A DNA stretch of 64,000 nt from Chinchilla lanigera (GCF_000276665.1 NW_004955480.1:8285399-8349398), one strand, 5' to 3'. Counted from the first letter of the stretch, positions 44,412 to 57,040 are shown. Notes: generated by a model from the letters alone, not told the origin. Program-made: numbers and translations.

Positions 44412-45710
44412 TTGGGTCCTGGGTTGGTTTGTTTTTGTGCTGTTTTTCCCCTAAGTTTCAGGATTTTTGTGTTTCGAGTAGAAGCCGGGTAGTCTCCATC
44501 CTCAATTTGTGTTTCTTTCCTTAGATAAAGTCGAGCTCTGTTCATGCGGCGTAACATTTCATTTCTCGCTACAGGTTCAACAGTATTTAGCGAGGCTGCA
44601 GGATGCGAAGAGCTCTGTGGCAGGCAAAGGGGTCGGTGGGAAGGAGCGAGACACAGCTTGGACGGTACACGCTGAGCATCCCGTGGGTGCTTGCAGATTG
44701 AGGGACATTTTAGTGCATGAGGCATGCAGGGTGACCAGATGTACCTGAAATGGCTACAGGGAGACTCCCTCGTAGTTTTCCCGAATCAGCTGAGGTAACT
44801 CTTGTGAGGCAGATCGTCCTAGCGAAGAAATGACATGGATCAATAACCAAGCTGTGGTCGGAGTAAAGGAGGGATTCTGGTTATGGCGACATGGCTGTAC
44901 CTCAAATTCACCCTGGCTCAGACCCTGAAATCATGGTTGATGCCCCAAGAGCTATAGGGTTCTAAGTAAATGCAATAGAAAGCTGCTTCACCACACGCAG
45001 GGCCCGAACAAACCCTCCTTTGTGACTCCTTTCACAGTTTCTTACCAAGAGGAAAGCTGTCCTTTCCTACCTTAGTGCTTGTGCCACTGGTGACTACCCG
45101 AGAATTTAGGGTCCAGAGGGAGAAGGGAGAGATGGGGTTCACATTCCATGTGGGGAGCTGGACTGGGAGTGGGTTCATGACGGAGCTTGTGGGAGTCACC
45201 CCCGAGGACCCGGAAGCCCTTCGTCACAAGTGTGCCGAACACTTTGCAAAAGCTGGAGGCTGTGAACTTGAAGATGGTACAGTTAAGAGTCACCTACTGC
45301 TACGGGGTCTCATCTGTACCTGCGGGCTGTGGGAGCCGGGGAAATACAGGTAGACAGAGTTGAGCAAAATAGTAACTTTGCCTTCGAAACTATTCACTAG
45401 GTAAGAGCAAAGCGCATTCATATCAATGACTAAAAAATGCAAATTACTTAACTTTATGCATGAGATATTATACTACTGGGTGCCTCAGTGAATGACACGC
45501 AAGTATTAGGGTCTTTTTTGATAGAACTGGAGATACTGTCAAATGTTTTTAACTATGAGAGTCATTTTTCAGATCTGTTTTAGATACTTTTCTGACTACT
45601 TACTTTGGCAAGAAGGAAGGGGATGAGAAGCTAAAGGCCAGGACAGCAGAAGTAGAAAATAAAGTTGGTCTATGTTTTTGTAAACAGAGAGGGGATGGAT
45701 TCAGACATAT
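44412..45710. other. unassigned sequence with mild GC enrichment
   Basis: Open frames such as 45075-45353 (+) resemble no family. Nothing certain. Confidence 0.4.
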
Positions 45711-45715
45711 TTAAC

Positions 45716-45798
45716 AGGGGATATAGCTCAGTGGCACAGTGCCCAACTGGCAAACATGAGGTCTTGAGTTTGATTCCCAGTACAAAAAAAAAGAGAGA
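45716..45798 (+). mobile_element. ID SINE
   Basis: ggggatatagctcagtggca to tttgattcccagtac plus A-run. Confidence 0.9.
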
Positions 45799-45913
45799 TG
45801 TTTAAGAGGATTACATGTTGCATGCAATACTTGAATGATAAAAGGGAAAATCTTTGATCACAATCCCCAAATCTCTAGAAGCAGTATCATGTAGGACTTT
45901 AAAATATAAAATA

Positions 45914-46075
45914 GCTGAGCATGGTGGTGCACACCTGTAATCCCAGTACTCGGCAGGCTGAGGCAGGAGGATCACTGTGAGTTCCAAGATATCTTGTGCT
46001 ATATAGTGAGACCCTGTCTCAAAAAATCAATAATACTAATACTAATTCTAATAATAATAATAATAATATATAAAA
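45914..46075 (+). mobile_element. B1 SINE with (TAA)n tail
   Basis: agctgagcatggtggtgcac to gaccctgtctc, then a tail expanded to TAA repeats at about 46030-46072. Confidence 0.9.
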
Positions 46076-46084
46076 TAAACCTAG

Positions 46085-46240
46085 ATTGCCTAAGTTTGAA
46101 TCCTGGCTTTGCTATTTATTTATGGTATAGCACTGGATAAAAGTGCATAGCTTCACCATTTAAGTTTTTTCATCTGTAAATTGATATTATAATAGTGCCT
46201 ATCCTTAATACAGTCATTCTGAATAGAAATAATTTCGTGC
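46085..46240 (+). repeat. MIR SINE
   Basis: tttgaatcctggctttgcta, then ttttttcatctgtaaattg, the MIR core order. Confidence 0.65.
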
Positions 46241-46266
46241 TAAAACTTCTTTAGAAGACTACCTCA

Positions 46267-46510
46267 TGCTGGACAGGGTGGAACATGCCTGTAATCTCAT
46301 CATTCAGGGACTGGGGATGTAGCTCAGCAGCATAAGCGCTTGCCTGGGAAGCTTGAGGTCATGAGTTTGATTCCCAGTACCTAAAAAAAAAGACAATTTT
46401 TCATCATGCAGGATGTTGAGGCAAGAAAATTGCCTTGAGTTCAAGACCAGCCTGGGCTACATAGTGAGTTCAAGGGCAGGCTGAACTATATAGGGAGACT
46501 CTGTTTCAAA
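46267..46510 (+). mobile_element. B1 SINE split by an ID SINE
   Basis: B1 halves lie at 46267-46307 and 46401-46510. The ID (46308-46400) is flanked by tcatcattcag/tcatcatgcag (46297-46307, 46401-46411). Confidence 0.93.
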
Positions 46511-46599
46511 AAAAGAAAAAGAATACTGCCTCACACTCAAATATGCTTGCTACCATTTTCCTAGCCAGGGTAACTACATGAACATCAATAGAAGTCAGT

Positions 46600-46735
46600 G
46601 AGAGGTCAGGTGTCTCAGCCACCCTGGAGGCTGAATCAACAGGATCACTTGGGTCCAGGAGTTCAAAACCAGCCTGAGAATCATAGCAAGACTTTGGCGG
46701 AGAAAAAAGGAAACAAGACAAAACAAACAAAAAGC
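46600..46735 (+). mobile_element. old B1-like SINE
   Basis: aggtcaggtgtctcagccac to caaaaccagcctgag, diverged. Confidence 0.6.
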
Positions 46736-46809
46736 AGTAAGATGAGAAAACAGTAGGCTTGGTAAGTGTAGAGTACGAAGGAAATACTGAGTTCAGTTTT
46801 GGACATAAA

Positions 46810-47190
46810 CTAGTTTCTGACACATAACAGTCACATAATATTTGTTGAATAATAACACAAACAAGCAGATTCCACCTCCTTTTTTAAGCACTTATAAAAG
46901 CTCATATGCCAGGCACTGTTGCAAAGTCTTTACCTATATAACCTCTGCTCCTTTTGCAGCATAGTGAACAGATTTGCCGAGTAATGATACTAGCACAGGC
47001 CACATTCCCAGGAGGCAAAAAGGGTCTGATTTATTCTGATGGCGGTCAGAAAGTGGACCAGCTGGGATTTGGACCCTGACAGTTTGATTATAGTGTTGTA
47101 TGCTGAACCCCTGCAGTATTGCAAACCATCTGAAACCTCTGCCCCCTAATATTTCAATACCAGTGTCTATTAAGATACTGCACCAACACA
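46810..47190. other. old L2/MIR-like scraps
   Basis: cataatatttgttgaataat (L2 3' end) and gccaggcactgttgcaaagt (MIR-like). Nothing else. Confidence 0.4.
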
Positions 47191-47196
47191 AGCTTG

Positions 47197-47335
47197 GTGG
47201 GGCACACTTGTAACCCCAGCGTTTGGGATATTGAGGCAGGAAGATCACCCTGAGTTCAAGGAAGCCTGGGCTACGTAACAAGTTCAAAGCCAGCCTAAAC
47301 TACATAACAAGATACTGTACTACAAAAAACAAACA
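47197..47335 (+). mobile_element. B1 SINE, diverged
   Basis: cttggtggggcacacttgta to acaagatactgtac. Confidence 0.82.
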
Positions 47336-47384
47336 AATGAAGGTGTTTCATCCTGCCTCTTACAGCATTAGATGTTTAATAATA

Positions 47385-47590
47385 AAGATTCCTATCATTT
47401 ACTGAGTGAGTACTATGTGCCAGGCATTATACTTACATGTATTGCCTTTAGTCTTCATGTTTTCACTTCAGTACATAGAAACTAAAGACCAGAGATGTTA
47501 AAAAACATACCCATAAGCACATCGCTACTAAGCAGCAGAAGAGATCTGAGATCAGGTCTGTGTATTCTCATAGTCTGTGCTATTGCTAGA
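47385..47590 (+). repeat. MIR-like SINE
   Basis: catttactgagtgagtacta, gtgccaggcattatacttac, then aagcagcagaagagatctg. Confidence 0.5.
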
Positions 47591-47665
47591 CTAATCTAAA
47601 TTCAGCTATGTTAAATATTTGACTCACCATGTCTATGGGTTCTGCACCTATAGATTGATTTTTTC

Positions 47666-47744
47666 TTTTTTGGTACTGGGAATCGAACTCATGACCACAT
47701 GCTTGCCAGGCAGGTGCTGTGCCACTGAGCTACATCCCTGGCCC
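47666..47744 (-). mobile_element. ID SINE
   Basis: tttggtactgggaatcgaac to gagctacatccctggccc. Confidence 0.92.
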
Positions 47745-47949
47745 AGCCATAGACTGAAACAACCATGAAATTGAAAGTATTTGGTGCTCCAAGCCTGACA
47801 CAAGGTTGTCAATTGGAGCCCAGCCTCTGACTCAAGGAAACAAAAAAAAAAGATTGGCATGTGGTTCAGTGCAAAGATCTTGCATTTTATCCCAACTACT
47901 GCAAATAAGTAAATAAATTTTAAAAATAAAAAAGAAAGTAATTGGGGGA

Positions 47950-48510
47950 AAAACATCCTATCTGCACTCTGCATGTAGACCTTTTCCTTGTCATTATTTC
48001 CTAAATGATGCAGTTAGATGGTGTTTACATTATGTGAGATATTATAAATCACCTAGAGATGATTTACAATGTACAGGAGTGTATGTGGAGGCTCTATGCA
48101 AACTTGACATGGTTTTATACAAGGCATTTTGGAGGGGGGTGTCCTAGAACCAATCCCCTGAGGGGCAAATGTATTTACTGTCTCCTACTGTGTTTTTAAA
48201 TGATACCATGACTCCCATGAATTCTGCAACCACCTTATGATGTTTGAAAAAGTTATAATTATGGAACTGAGGTTAGTAGCTGGAATAGCAGTTATCAAAC
48301 TTTTGTTGCTTAGGAATCATGTATAAAATCCTAGACCTTGCTCCAAATGCTTTGAATCAGATTTCCAAGGATAAGTCTTAGAGCCATCACAGTACCTGAT
48401 GTGATTTGATGCAAGTTCTCCAAGGATTGTACTTTGAGGGCTACTGTGAAGGATGGGGCTAATATCTCTGGTTTCAATTTTACTGCAGTTTGGTTACCAG
48501 TCCTGTGGTG
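47950..48510. other. unique sequence, no feature
   Basis: Nothing recognised. Confidence 0.4.
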
Positions 48511-48514
48511 AATT

Positions 48515-49200
48515 CACATCTGGTGGCCAACTTGTAACACTCAGTTGAACTGGCTTCAGTTCACTTTGGGGGAGCTCTGGTCTTCACTTTAAGCATCACT
48601 TCCTGGCTCTGGAGGGAAGATAATGCACTGCTTAGCGTCTTGGAGATGCTTGTCACGTTGGCTTTCCTGGTGGGAACTTGGCTTTCCTCATCGTTGGAGA
48701 AGCTCGCGACCTCACTGTTGCTGAGGATGGCGGTGGTACTTTTCTGGGGAGCTCAGGTTCATACATTGAGCATTGCTTCCTGGCTCCAGTTCAGATCCCT
48801 CAGCCTGCTGGCACAGATCCTTCATCTCGCTGGTACAGACTTTCCAGCTTCCACCACTGACCTTTTGGCCTTCCCAGCATAGATCCATGAAACAGACGTG
48901 CATGAGACATTGCCGTTTTCCCTAGGCCTCCAGCTGGACTCATAGGAGGCACTGTTATGGGCTCTAGGTCTTCAGCTGAACTCATGCAGGATAACGGCAT
49001 GGGATCCAGTCTCTTGGGTGGATTCTTTGGTCTTTGGTGCATGGACAGATTTCCTGCACTCTTTGTTTTTTTGGTTTTGGTTTTTCTCCGGTACTTCCTG
49101 CACTCTTTGTATATGATTATTTAGGTGACTATTGTAAAATAATCTTATAAAATATGTGTCCTGTATTATATTGTTTTTCCTTGCAAAAACCCCCAAACTA
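48515..49200 (-). repeat. second long copy of the serine-rich LTR-like repeat
   Basis: Read on the minus strand it matches 6955-7830: the same start region with acaggacacat, the same aggaaatctgtcca segment, and the same paired caggaagtgatgct units. It lacks the TATA/polyA part. A tail-only insertion lies at 49066-49094. Confidence 0.75.
49066..49094 (-). mobile_element. extreme 5'-truncated ID insertion (tail plus last bases)
   Basis: 29 bp: on the minus strand the last ID bases gtaccgg, then an A-rich tail. The duplication ttcctgcactctttg is perfect at 49051-49065 and 49095-49109. It sits in the serine-rich repeat copy. Confidence 0.88.
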
Positions 49201-49434
49201 CGACAAATCCCATAATTGATTACTCCTTATATACTATTTCATATCTGTTGTTGTCAATTTTGCTGAGGATAAGCATGTAGCTAAGAACCATGAAACAATG
49301 TATACTCTGCCTCTTTGTCTGTTGTCATTGTTTTCCACTTTATGCCCCTTTCTCCTGATGAAATGCCGAGCAAGGTTAAAGGGTCAGACTTGTTTTTTAA
49401 CAGAAACTAAATGTGCGATAGTTGTGCAAGGAGA

Positions 49435-49560
49435 GTGCTGGCTTCAAATCTTACTTCTGCCTCTCTGAACTTTGGTTCCTCATCTGTAAAATTGGGTCAA
49501 CAGGACCTACTTCTGCTTCACAAAGTTGTGAGATAATGTGGTACCTGGTATTGAGTTACT
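49435..49560 (+). repeat. MIR SINE
   Basis: gagtgctggcttcaaatctt, then gttcctcatctgtaaaattg. Confidence 0.65.
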
Positions 49561-49844
49561 CTTTAAATAACCGATGACGTTCATCAATGCATAATACAGC
49601 TTTACCTTTGGAGAGAAAGCTCATACAAGTGTTACGCTGCATGTAGAAGAAGGACCATCATTTCTTAGGAATGTTCAGGAGGAGACTGGCAAGATTAAAC
49701 ATGTATAAACCTGTAGTTCTTTATGATTAATAGCATTCCTTTTAATTCAGCCCGTCCTATAGCTAACCCAAATTAGACATTTGCATTCGGTACGTATTTC
49801 ACAATCATCTCTTATTCATCGCTCACCGTGTGAACTGGGTCAAT

Positions 49845-50285
49845 ATGACTGTCTTAGTCACTTTTCTCATTCTGAGACAAAATACCTGACACTTGAAGTT
49901 AGAGGAAGAAAAACTTACTGTAACTCACAGTTTGTAGAGGTTTCAGTTCATAGTTGGCCAGCTCCCAGGCAGGGTGGCATAGCAGAGGGGCGTACGGAGG
50001 AGACATAGTTCATGACAGGCAAAAAGCAACAAAGCCACAAAGTAGTGAAGAAGTAGCAAACAGTCAGCAGCAAGTGCCAAGCAGCTTTCTACCCTTTCTA
50101 CTCTATTCGGGTAGCACTCACACCCATGGTGGGACACCCTTAATCCTAGCATCGTACTGTGTATCAATCCCAGCATCCCACCCTTAATCCCAGCATCACA
50201 CACTCTAGATCCTGCCACCTCCAAAAACCCGCGCCTATGACTGCATGAGGCTTTGGGGGGACATCTAGATACAAGCCATAACAAT
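49845..50285 (-). repeat. MaLR-like LTR relic
   Basis: gtcttagtcacttttctcat, gagacaaaatacctgacact and caaagccacaaagtag. On the minus strand the ends match the family at 30955-31355. A short tandem of atcccagcatc-type units lies at 50144-50195. Confidence 0.5.
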
Positions 50286-50299
50286 GACCTACTATTTTT

Positions 50300-52380
50300 C
50301 TTGTATGGGTCAATTGTTCAGCTATCGAAGCATTATTCTGACAAAAGACCTGGTAGTAATCATTGTGCATACTTACACTTTTTGTGAGAATTAAATTATT
50401 AAGCCAGAAATTCATTCACTCTTCTATTCTTCATCTTGACAAGAGCACCTTTACAAAAAATGTATAGCTTACTGCAATGTCAGTGATCTAGGAATATTTA
50501 TATTACATAAAGACAATGGACTGATACAATTTTAACTCCCTCCAGAATACTATTGAGGAAAAGGATTTCAATATTTTGGGTTGGAAATTATAAAGAGTCT
50601 CACCTGAATTATCCAAATTGAGCTTGTTTCCTTATTTAATTATCAATGATTTTAAACCTAGATGTTTCTTTTTTTTTGTTTAAACCTAGATTTTGCAAAG
50701 GAACAAAACATCTGTCATGATCTCTTAGAATATTATTATTATTTTAATGTACATAATAATTTAAAAGGTAATATTGAATACTTTGTATGCCAGGCACTGT
50801 GAGAAAGCCTGTTATACTTATTAACTCAGTTAACTTTCATAAATGAGGTATGCATTGCTATTTCTCCTCATTTGTAGGTGAAGAATCAGAACTTCCGAGA
50901 GAATGGGTCATTTGCCAGGGTTTACATTTAAGGTAAAAATGAAGCTGGGGTGGGAATTTAAATCTGTCTGACTCTGAGCTCAGGCATCTAACACATTGCT
51001 CTTCTCTTGGCGGGCGAGAATTCTACCGCTGAACCACGCATGCTGCTCTTCTTCTCTCGAACCCTCAAAAGTGAACTAGTTTTGAAATAAATATATGCCA
51101 TCATATAGTTTTTGAAAAGAGGGTTCCATGAAATCAAACAATTTGACAGAACATGGTAACTCCAAATAATGGGAATCACTGCTATATGCATATCACATTC
51201 ATCAGAGAATTGATCAGCTTAACATTTCAATTAAAATAACACCCAGATATGACATGTAAGCATACCTCCCACTTTTCCTTGCAACTAGGTAAGCTAAACT
51301 CTAGACTATGGGATAAAAACGGAGGTGTGTTTTGCTAACTTTCTTAGTGTGTACGAATTCTTTGGTTCTCTCACACCATTCATCCATTTTACTGCCTTGA
51401 ATCAAGCACCACCATCTGGACTTAAAAATGAAGACTACTTCTAGAGTTGGTAAAAGGAGTGCAGCCTCCTGCGAGGCCCTGAACTAGAACCACCCAGCCA
51501 AATCATCCCAGGATGCCTGGACCACACAAACTAAGAAACAGTAAATGTTGCTCCTTAATGTCACTAAGTTCTTGGGTAATTGGTTATAGAATGATAGGTA
51601 ATGACATAAAGAAAGCATTACTTTGGCCCAGTATCATAGCCTGTTATCCCAGCACTTGGGAAGCTGAGACAGGAGGATTATGAGAGATATTGTGGGAAAA
51701 AAAAGAGAAGAAAGAAAACCATATCTTATTTACACCACTGTCATTATGTATTTTCTATCACTCACTAATAAGTCTCTTAAGTCTCCTTTCCAGTGAAATT
51801 GTTGTAGATTTAACCTAAAGGAATTACTTTTCAGGTGCTATTCCTAGGGTTCCCACAAATAGAGAACTAGCAGAGGCCAAAGAGAACACCTTGTCCAGTC
51901 TCCTCATTATACCCCTAAAAGTTATAGCTCACATGTAGTGATTCCAGCATCAGACGCAATTCTTTTGCCATGGATGATGGGGTCCAGATGGGTTTTTAAA
52001 TTCCTGTGTGTGATGGTAAGGAAAAAAAAATTGCACGTTATGATAAGGAAAAAAACAACAAAGTTTAATGAATTTTTGGTAGAGGGTGGTATGCTCAGTG
52101 TGAGTAGCCTTGAACTAGTGGAAAGGAAAATAACATTAAATATGTAGGGTTTAAGAATTTAAAATGTTGTGCCCTGTCTAGGGTAGCTCCCGTTGGATCT
52201 TCCAGACCCAGTGTTCTTGACGAACAACGTGATTGATAGTATGCTGAATCATGTCATCTGTATCTATTGTATCAAATATCCTGTCTTTTCCCATAATTCA
52301 TCCTGGTATAATCAGATGTATGAGACGCAGTCCATATACATGAACATTTCATGAGTTCCAAGTGAAGAAAAGTTACCATA
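50300..52380. other. mostly unique sequence with a MIR-like stretch
   Basis: MIR-like at about 50780-51000 (gccaggcactgtgagaaagc, cctcatttgtaggtgaagaa) and a B1 scrap at 51640-51680. Otherwise nothing recognised. Confidence 0.45.
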
Positions 52381-52389
52381 GGTGTGATA

Positions 52390-53065
52390 GTTAACTGCTG
52401 TGTTGATTTGAGTAAGAAACACTCACCTCAGCGCCTGCCTGGCAAGCGCAAGGTCAAGAGTTCGATTCCTGGTACCAGAAGAAAAACAAAAACAAAAAGA
52501 AACAAACCAACAAAAAACCAGACTCCTTAAAAAAAAAAAAAGAAACACTCAGCTGATTGGTTTGGCCCAGTTCTGGGTGTCACCGAATGATGGACATACC
52601 AGAGAGGGAAGGTCCACCCTGGGGTGTGAGTAGCACCAACCAATAGGCTTCTAGCATGGATAGAATGAAAAGGGAATGGAGTCTGGCTTCTGCTGCTTTG
52701 GTGGAGTTTCAGTCTTCACCACTGCTTTTGGTTGTCCATCTCCAGGTTTCTAATGCAGACTCTTCAGCTTTCAAACATCAGCTTCATAGAGGCTGGGGAT
52801 TTAGCTCAGTGGCACAGTGCTTGCCTGGTAAGCACAAAGTCGTGAGTTCAATTCCCGGTTCTGGAAAAAAACAAAAAACAACCAAAAAAAAAAACAAAAA
52901 AAAAAAACACATCAGCTTCCTGATGTAGACTGCAACAGGACAAGACGGTGAACTCCAGCTCTTTCACCTTTGACTGGATTCTTTGGTTCACCAGTGTGCA
53001 TACGGCCCTTTTGCCTTCTTTCACACCCAACTCTGCAGGCAACTATTGTAAGCATACTTTATAAA

Positions 53066-53111
<46 letters not shown>

Positions 53112-53145
53112 TTAAATCTGGTATTCTAGCGAAGTCTAACTGATA
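52390..53145 (+). repeat. LTR-like relic carrying two ID insertions and a TA repeat
   Basis: gtgatagttaactgctgtgt, cccagttctgggtgtcac and gaagtctaactgatacaat look like an old mammalian LTR or MER-type repeat. Two IDs split it: a 5'-truncated one at about 52433-52540 (duplication agaaacactca) and a full one at about 52790-52905 (duplication acatcagcttc). Confidence 0.6.
53070..53107 (+). repeat. (TA)n microsatellite
   Basis: About 38 bp of pure TA. Confidence 0.97.
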
Positions 53146-53497
53146 CAATAGGCCAGGTGTGAGAAGCTGACCCTGGTAGGTCTTGTTTTTCCACTTTGAA
53201 ATCTCTCTAGGTAGGCCCAGGTATCTTTGTCTTTCTTATCTCTGCTTGCTAGGAATAGACCGTAGGACAAAGATCAGGGAGTGGCGCTTGCCTCAGCATT
53301 GCCCAGGTTCAGGTGAGTGGCGGAAAGTGTCTATGGCCCCAACTGTACTTTCTATACTGGTTACATACAGTTCATTTTCAGGATAACCTGTGACGCAGGG
53401 ACTTTTTAATCCCATTTCATATTTAAGGAAACCAGGTCCAGACCTTTAACTTTTGGCTTTACTGTCTCTTGTTAAAGAATCCTTTTAAACCAGTTCA

Positions 53498-53580
53498 AGG
53501 GCTGGGGTGTAGCTCAGTGATAGAGCACACGCTTAGCATGTGCAAGGCACTGGGTTTCATCTTCAGCACCCACTGCCACC
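53498..53580 (+). mobile_element. ID-like SINE, older subtype
   Basis: caagggctggggtgtagctc to ggtttcatcttcagcaccc resembles the ancestral rodent ID more than the local young form. Confidence 0.85.
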
Positions 53581-53589
53581 AAAGTTCAG

Positions 53590-54490
53590 TTACAGACAAA
53601 TGTCAAGGTTTTGTTACAATCTTACACCCAAAGGAAGAGATCTATAGCAATCCAACCAACCACCCCGCTAAAAGAAGTACTTGAGGAGAAGAGAATGGAA
53701 TTATAGTAATCATAGTTACGTTGACACAAAGAAAATGATCACTGGTTAAAGGTCACCTAACTCCTTACTCACTTATCTAGGTGGTGGGTGACTCATTTCC
53801 CAGAACTTGCTATCCTGCTGGAGTCATTTTTGCACATGTTGTCAGTTAATATGTATTAATTACTCTGCACTGTTTACCTCTCAGCAGTGTCCCAGATCAA
53901 GTATGCACAGCATTTGAGGAAACAAAATGGCCAAATACTTCTCCTATGGTCCTGTGGCTAGGCAGGTAGGTAGTGGCAGACGAGGGATTAGAACTTAGGT
54001 CAATATTTTATATATGAACCAAACTACTAAAAAAAACAGTTATTAATCAGTGAATAGAAATCCCACTTTTTCTGTCTACATAACTCTCAGCATTTAAAAA
54101 TGTTCTGAGTTGCTTTTTGCAACTGGGAATATTTTTTCGCTCTCATTTTGAGTGCTTTTTTTTTTTTTTTTTTTTTTCCCCTTTTTTCATCAGAGCTGAG
54201 AAGGAAGGAAAGAGAACTGATATTTCCCAGAACCACTTTTTTCTCCTTTTCCTTGGGTGAAGATTAGGCAATTGTCTGCCAGATTTCTTCAGTGTAGTAA
54301 ATGTATGTCTGACAATTTACAGGAAGCTTATTGGTCTTTTTCACTCCAGAAACTCATGATACTTTTTCTCATGACATGGTACAAACGTTGGAGTTGAGCT
54401 GTGCCTTCCCTTGGGCCATACACGCTGTACCCTGCAAGTTAACCCATAATAGAGCCTTTGTCCAGAAGTCAAGGAGTTGCTGTTGACTTG
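53590..54490. other. unique sequence with a poly-T run
   Basis: Poly-T at 54155-54177. Otherwise nothing recognised. Confidence 0.4.
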
Positions 54491-54504
54491 GCATTATTTT
54501 TGTT

Positions 54505-54612
54505 TGTTTTTGTTTTTTTATTTTTGTTTTTTTTTTCCCATACTGGGAATCGAACTCACAACCTTGTGCTTGCTAGGCAGGCGCGTTGCCGCTGAGCTAA
54601 ATCCTCAGCCCC
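54505..54612 (-). mobile_element. ID SINE
   Basis: catactgggaatcgaactca to gctaaatcctcagcccc, with flanking ttggcattattt copies (about 54488 and 54616). Confidence 0.93.
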
Positions 54613-54648
54613 AGTTTGGCATTATTTATTAAAGAACAATGTAGATAG

Positions 54649-54735
54649 GGGCTGGGGTGTCCTATGTGGTTGAGTGCTTGCTTAGTATTTGAAAAGCCCA
54701 GATTTCAACCTCCACTACTGCAAAACAAATAAAGA
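54649..54735 (+). mobile_element. ID-like SINE, old
   Basis: ggggctggggtgtcctatgt to ttcaacctccactactgc. Confidence 0.7.
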
Positions 54736-54904
54736 AACAACAAGATAGGTGACATCGGGGATTCACACATGGAAGGCTCTTGTTTGCAAAAAAACGGTAC
54801 AGACCATTATGTACCTTATATCTCTGTGTTTGTAATGAAGCAAACCATAGTGTGTTTGCCTTGTTTATGTGTTTCCTTCTTTGTGGGTTTTTTCATTTGT
54901 TTAT

Positions 54905-54990
54905 TTTGAGACAGGGTCCTGTTATGTAGTTCAGATTGACCTTGAACAGATGGTGATTCTTCTGCCTCAGCCAGAGATTGCAGGCCTGTA
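54905..54990 (-). mobile_element. B1 fragment
   Basis: ttttgagacagggtcctgtt to attgcaggcctgtacc; the centre is deleted. Confidence 0.75.
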
Positions 54991-55244
54991 CCTGCAATCA
55001 TTTTGTCATTATCCGCTTCTCATCAAAAGGCGATTTAAGGAATGGAAGCTATTCCATATTTGAACATCTACAAACTTTACGGAGTGCCTTATCTTCCTCT
55101 TGAGTAGCAATTGGAAATCTGAGTCTCACCCAGCGTCCTCATTAGATATGAGTTCCTACTTAAGGAGTCAAAATGAAAACCCTTTAAAGGGAAGAAACAA
55201 TTGTTGAAAGCAAGAAGGACTTTCTTTTATTTATTTATTTACTT

Positions 55245-55394
55245 ATTTTTTGGTTTTTTGAGACAGGGTCTCACTATATAGTTCAGGCTGGACTTGAACT
55301 CACTTTGTAGCCCAGGCTGGCCTCGAACTTGAAGCAATCTTCCTGCATCAGCCTCCTGGGTGCTGGGATTACAGGCGTGTGCCACCACACCTGG
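55245..55394 (-). mobile_element. B1 SINE
   Basis: Full B1 (-) with flanking gcaagaaggac/gcaagaaggat copies. Confidence 0.93.
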
Positions 55395-55609
55395 CAAGAA
55401 GGATTTTAAATATAGCATACTGGACTTAATTTTTTTTTAAAAAGGAACTTTATGTACTGAAAATGATAAAAAGACCTTTATCACTGAAAAATGAGAACTT
55501 CTGTTTTGTAAAGGTCTTTCAAATTTCCACTTATTGTTGCAGCAAAAAATATTATATGTCTATTATATACGTGTTCTGGGTCCATGGATAATGACAGATA
55601 AGCACATTA

Positions 55610-55801
55610 CCATGTAATGTTAAGTATTTACAACTGCAAAGAAATGATGTTACTTATTTAATGGACTATTCTTTTATTTGTCATCAAAAATACTGTGTAG
55701 TAAAAGGTTTAACAAGGAGGGAACACTTGACAGATCGCTGCAGCTCATTCAGGATGGGGCAATACGAAACTTTTGAATCTCCTTAAAAGCTATGACATTT
55801 T
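55610..55801 (+). repeat. local duplication, copy A
   Basis: 192 bp nearly identical, in the same orientation, to 57041-57249: ccatgtaatgtt, then cttatttaatggactattc, then gacagatcgctgcagctcat, then gctatgacattt. No recognised repeat family. Confidence 0.9.
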
Positions 55802-55869
55802 TCAAGAACAGTAATTTGAATTCATTCACCTTCACGTCCTGCTGTCCAATTAATGCTAAATGAATGAAA

Positions 55870-56700
55870 ATAAAATCTCTGGAATCCCAGAGGGGTGATT
55901 CCTCTGAATCTTTCAAGGCTGAGCTCAAGGGCCCATCCTATCAGAAAACCCGCTCTGGCTTTCTACAGACTAGAGTTAGATATCATCCTGTATGTGTCCG
56001 AGGGACCTCTGCTGTCTCTGGTCACTGTGCTCATCATTCCACGTCTACTTGCTCTTCTGCCAGGGCAGAGAACAGCAATCCCACACTGGTCACCTTTGAC
56101 TGCAGCTCAGAGGTGAATAGCACACAGTGTGTGTGTCATTTGTTGATATGAACTAATCACACAAAATTGTCTTTTGAGCAGAGGTGAAGTACATGTTAGG
56201 AGGTAAGAAAAAAAAAAAAGGAGGTAAGAAAGGCACAAATTTATATCCCTTGTTTTTCCCTCACTGGTCTTATAACCTTCTACACACCAGTGTGTCTCTT
56301 TAAACATTTTCCTTTTCTGTTGAGTGGGAAATATAATAGAACATTCCTCACATTATGAGGATTACACACAGTAATTTGTGGAAAACATTTATACCACCCG
56401 ATAAATGGCAAAACTTCAATGTATTTTAATTATTGTTTACTTCTCTACTTCTGCCTGGATCTTTTTTCCTTTTTGTATTCCCTCCCTCATTCTGTTTTTC
56501 CTTGCCTTTTTATTTCGGTCTTAACTTAAAGTCTTAACCTTGTTCTCTTCTCAGCTCTTATCTTATAGCTCTGCATGTGTCCAGCTAAGCCTTTTCTCAC
56601 GTGCTTATCTCATGTGCTTATTCACCACCTCTAGAGAAGAGAGCACATTGTGTAGCACCTGTGTTCCAATCTGATGCCCTATCCTTTAAGACAGAAACAT
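55870..56700 (+). other. L2-like scraps and a tail-only insertion
   Basis: ggctgagctcaagggcccat (55918 on) and cttttctcacgtgcttat (56590 on) follow L2 3' region wording. At 56199-56231 ggaggtaagaa is repeated around a run of about 10 A. Confidence 0.45.
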
Positions 56701-56704
56701 GGTG

Positions 56705-56990
56705 CATTAGTCAGGTTTCTGTTATTGTAAAGAAAAATGCTTGACGCAATCAAATTATGGAGAAAGAAGGTTTATTTTGGATCAGACTTTTGGAGCTGGC
56801 AGTCCATGATTTGTAATTCCCAGTGCTTTTGGCTGGGAGAACTCCTACAAGACTCCCCCACTCCAAGGTTCCAGCACTTTCCAGTAGTAGTGCCATAGGC
56901 TATGAGATATGAGATTAAGACTGGGGCAAAACGGACAGCTAACTGAATGTACCAAAGGTCATAAAAACCTATGACTAACAGGTTGAGCAA
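56705..56990 (-). repeat. MaLR-like LTR relic
   Basis: cattagtcaggtttctgtta and gaaggtttattttggatcag. It is the reverse-complement relative of 30065-30410. Confidence 0.55.
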
Positions 56991-57040
56991 GAGGTTTGCT
57001 TAAAAGAGAGGACATAAGGAGAACACGAGACCCAAAATGA

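Noticed and set aside
45075..45353. 92-codon frame as an alternative FBXL5 exon
   Set aside because: No recognisable homology and no convincing splice context.
50101..50230. Repeated 'aatcccagcatc' units as a CRISPR-like or tandem array
   Set aside because: Only two or three imperfect units inside an old LTR-like repeat; no regular spacing.
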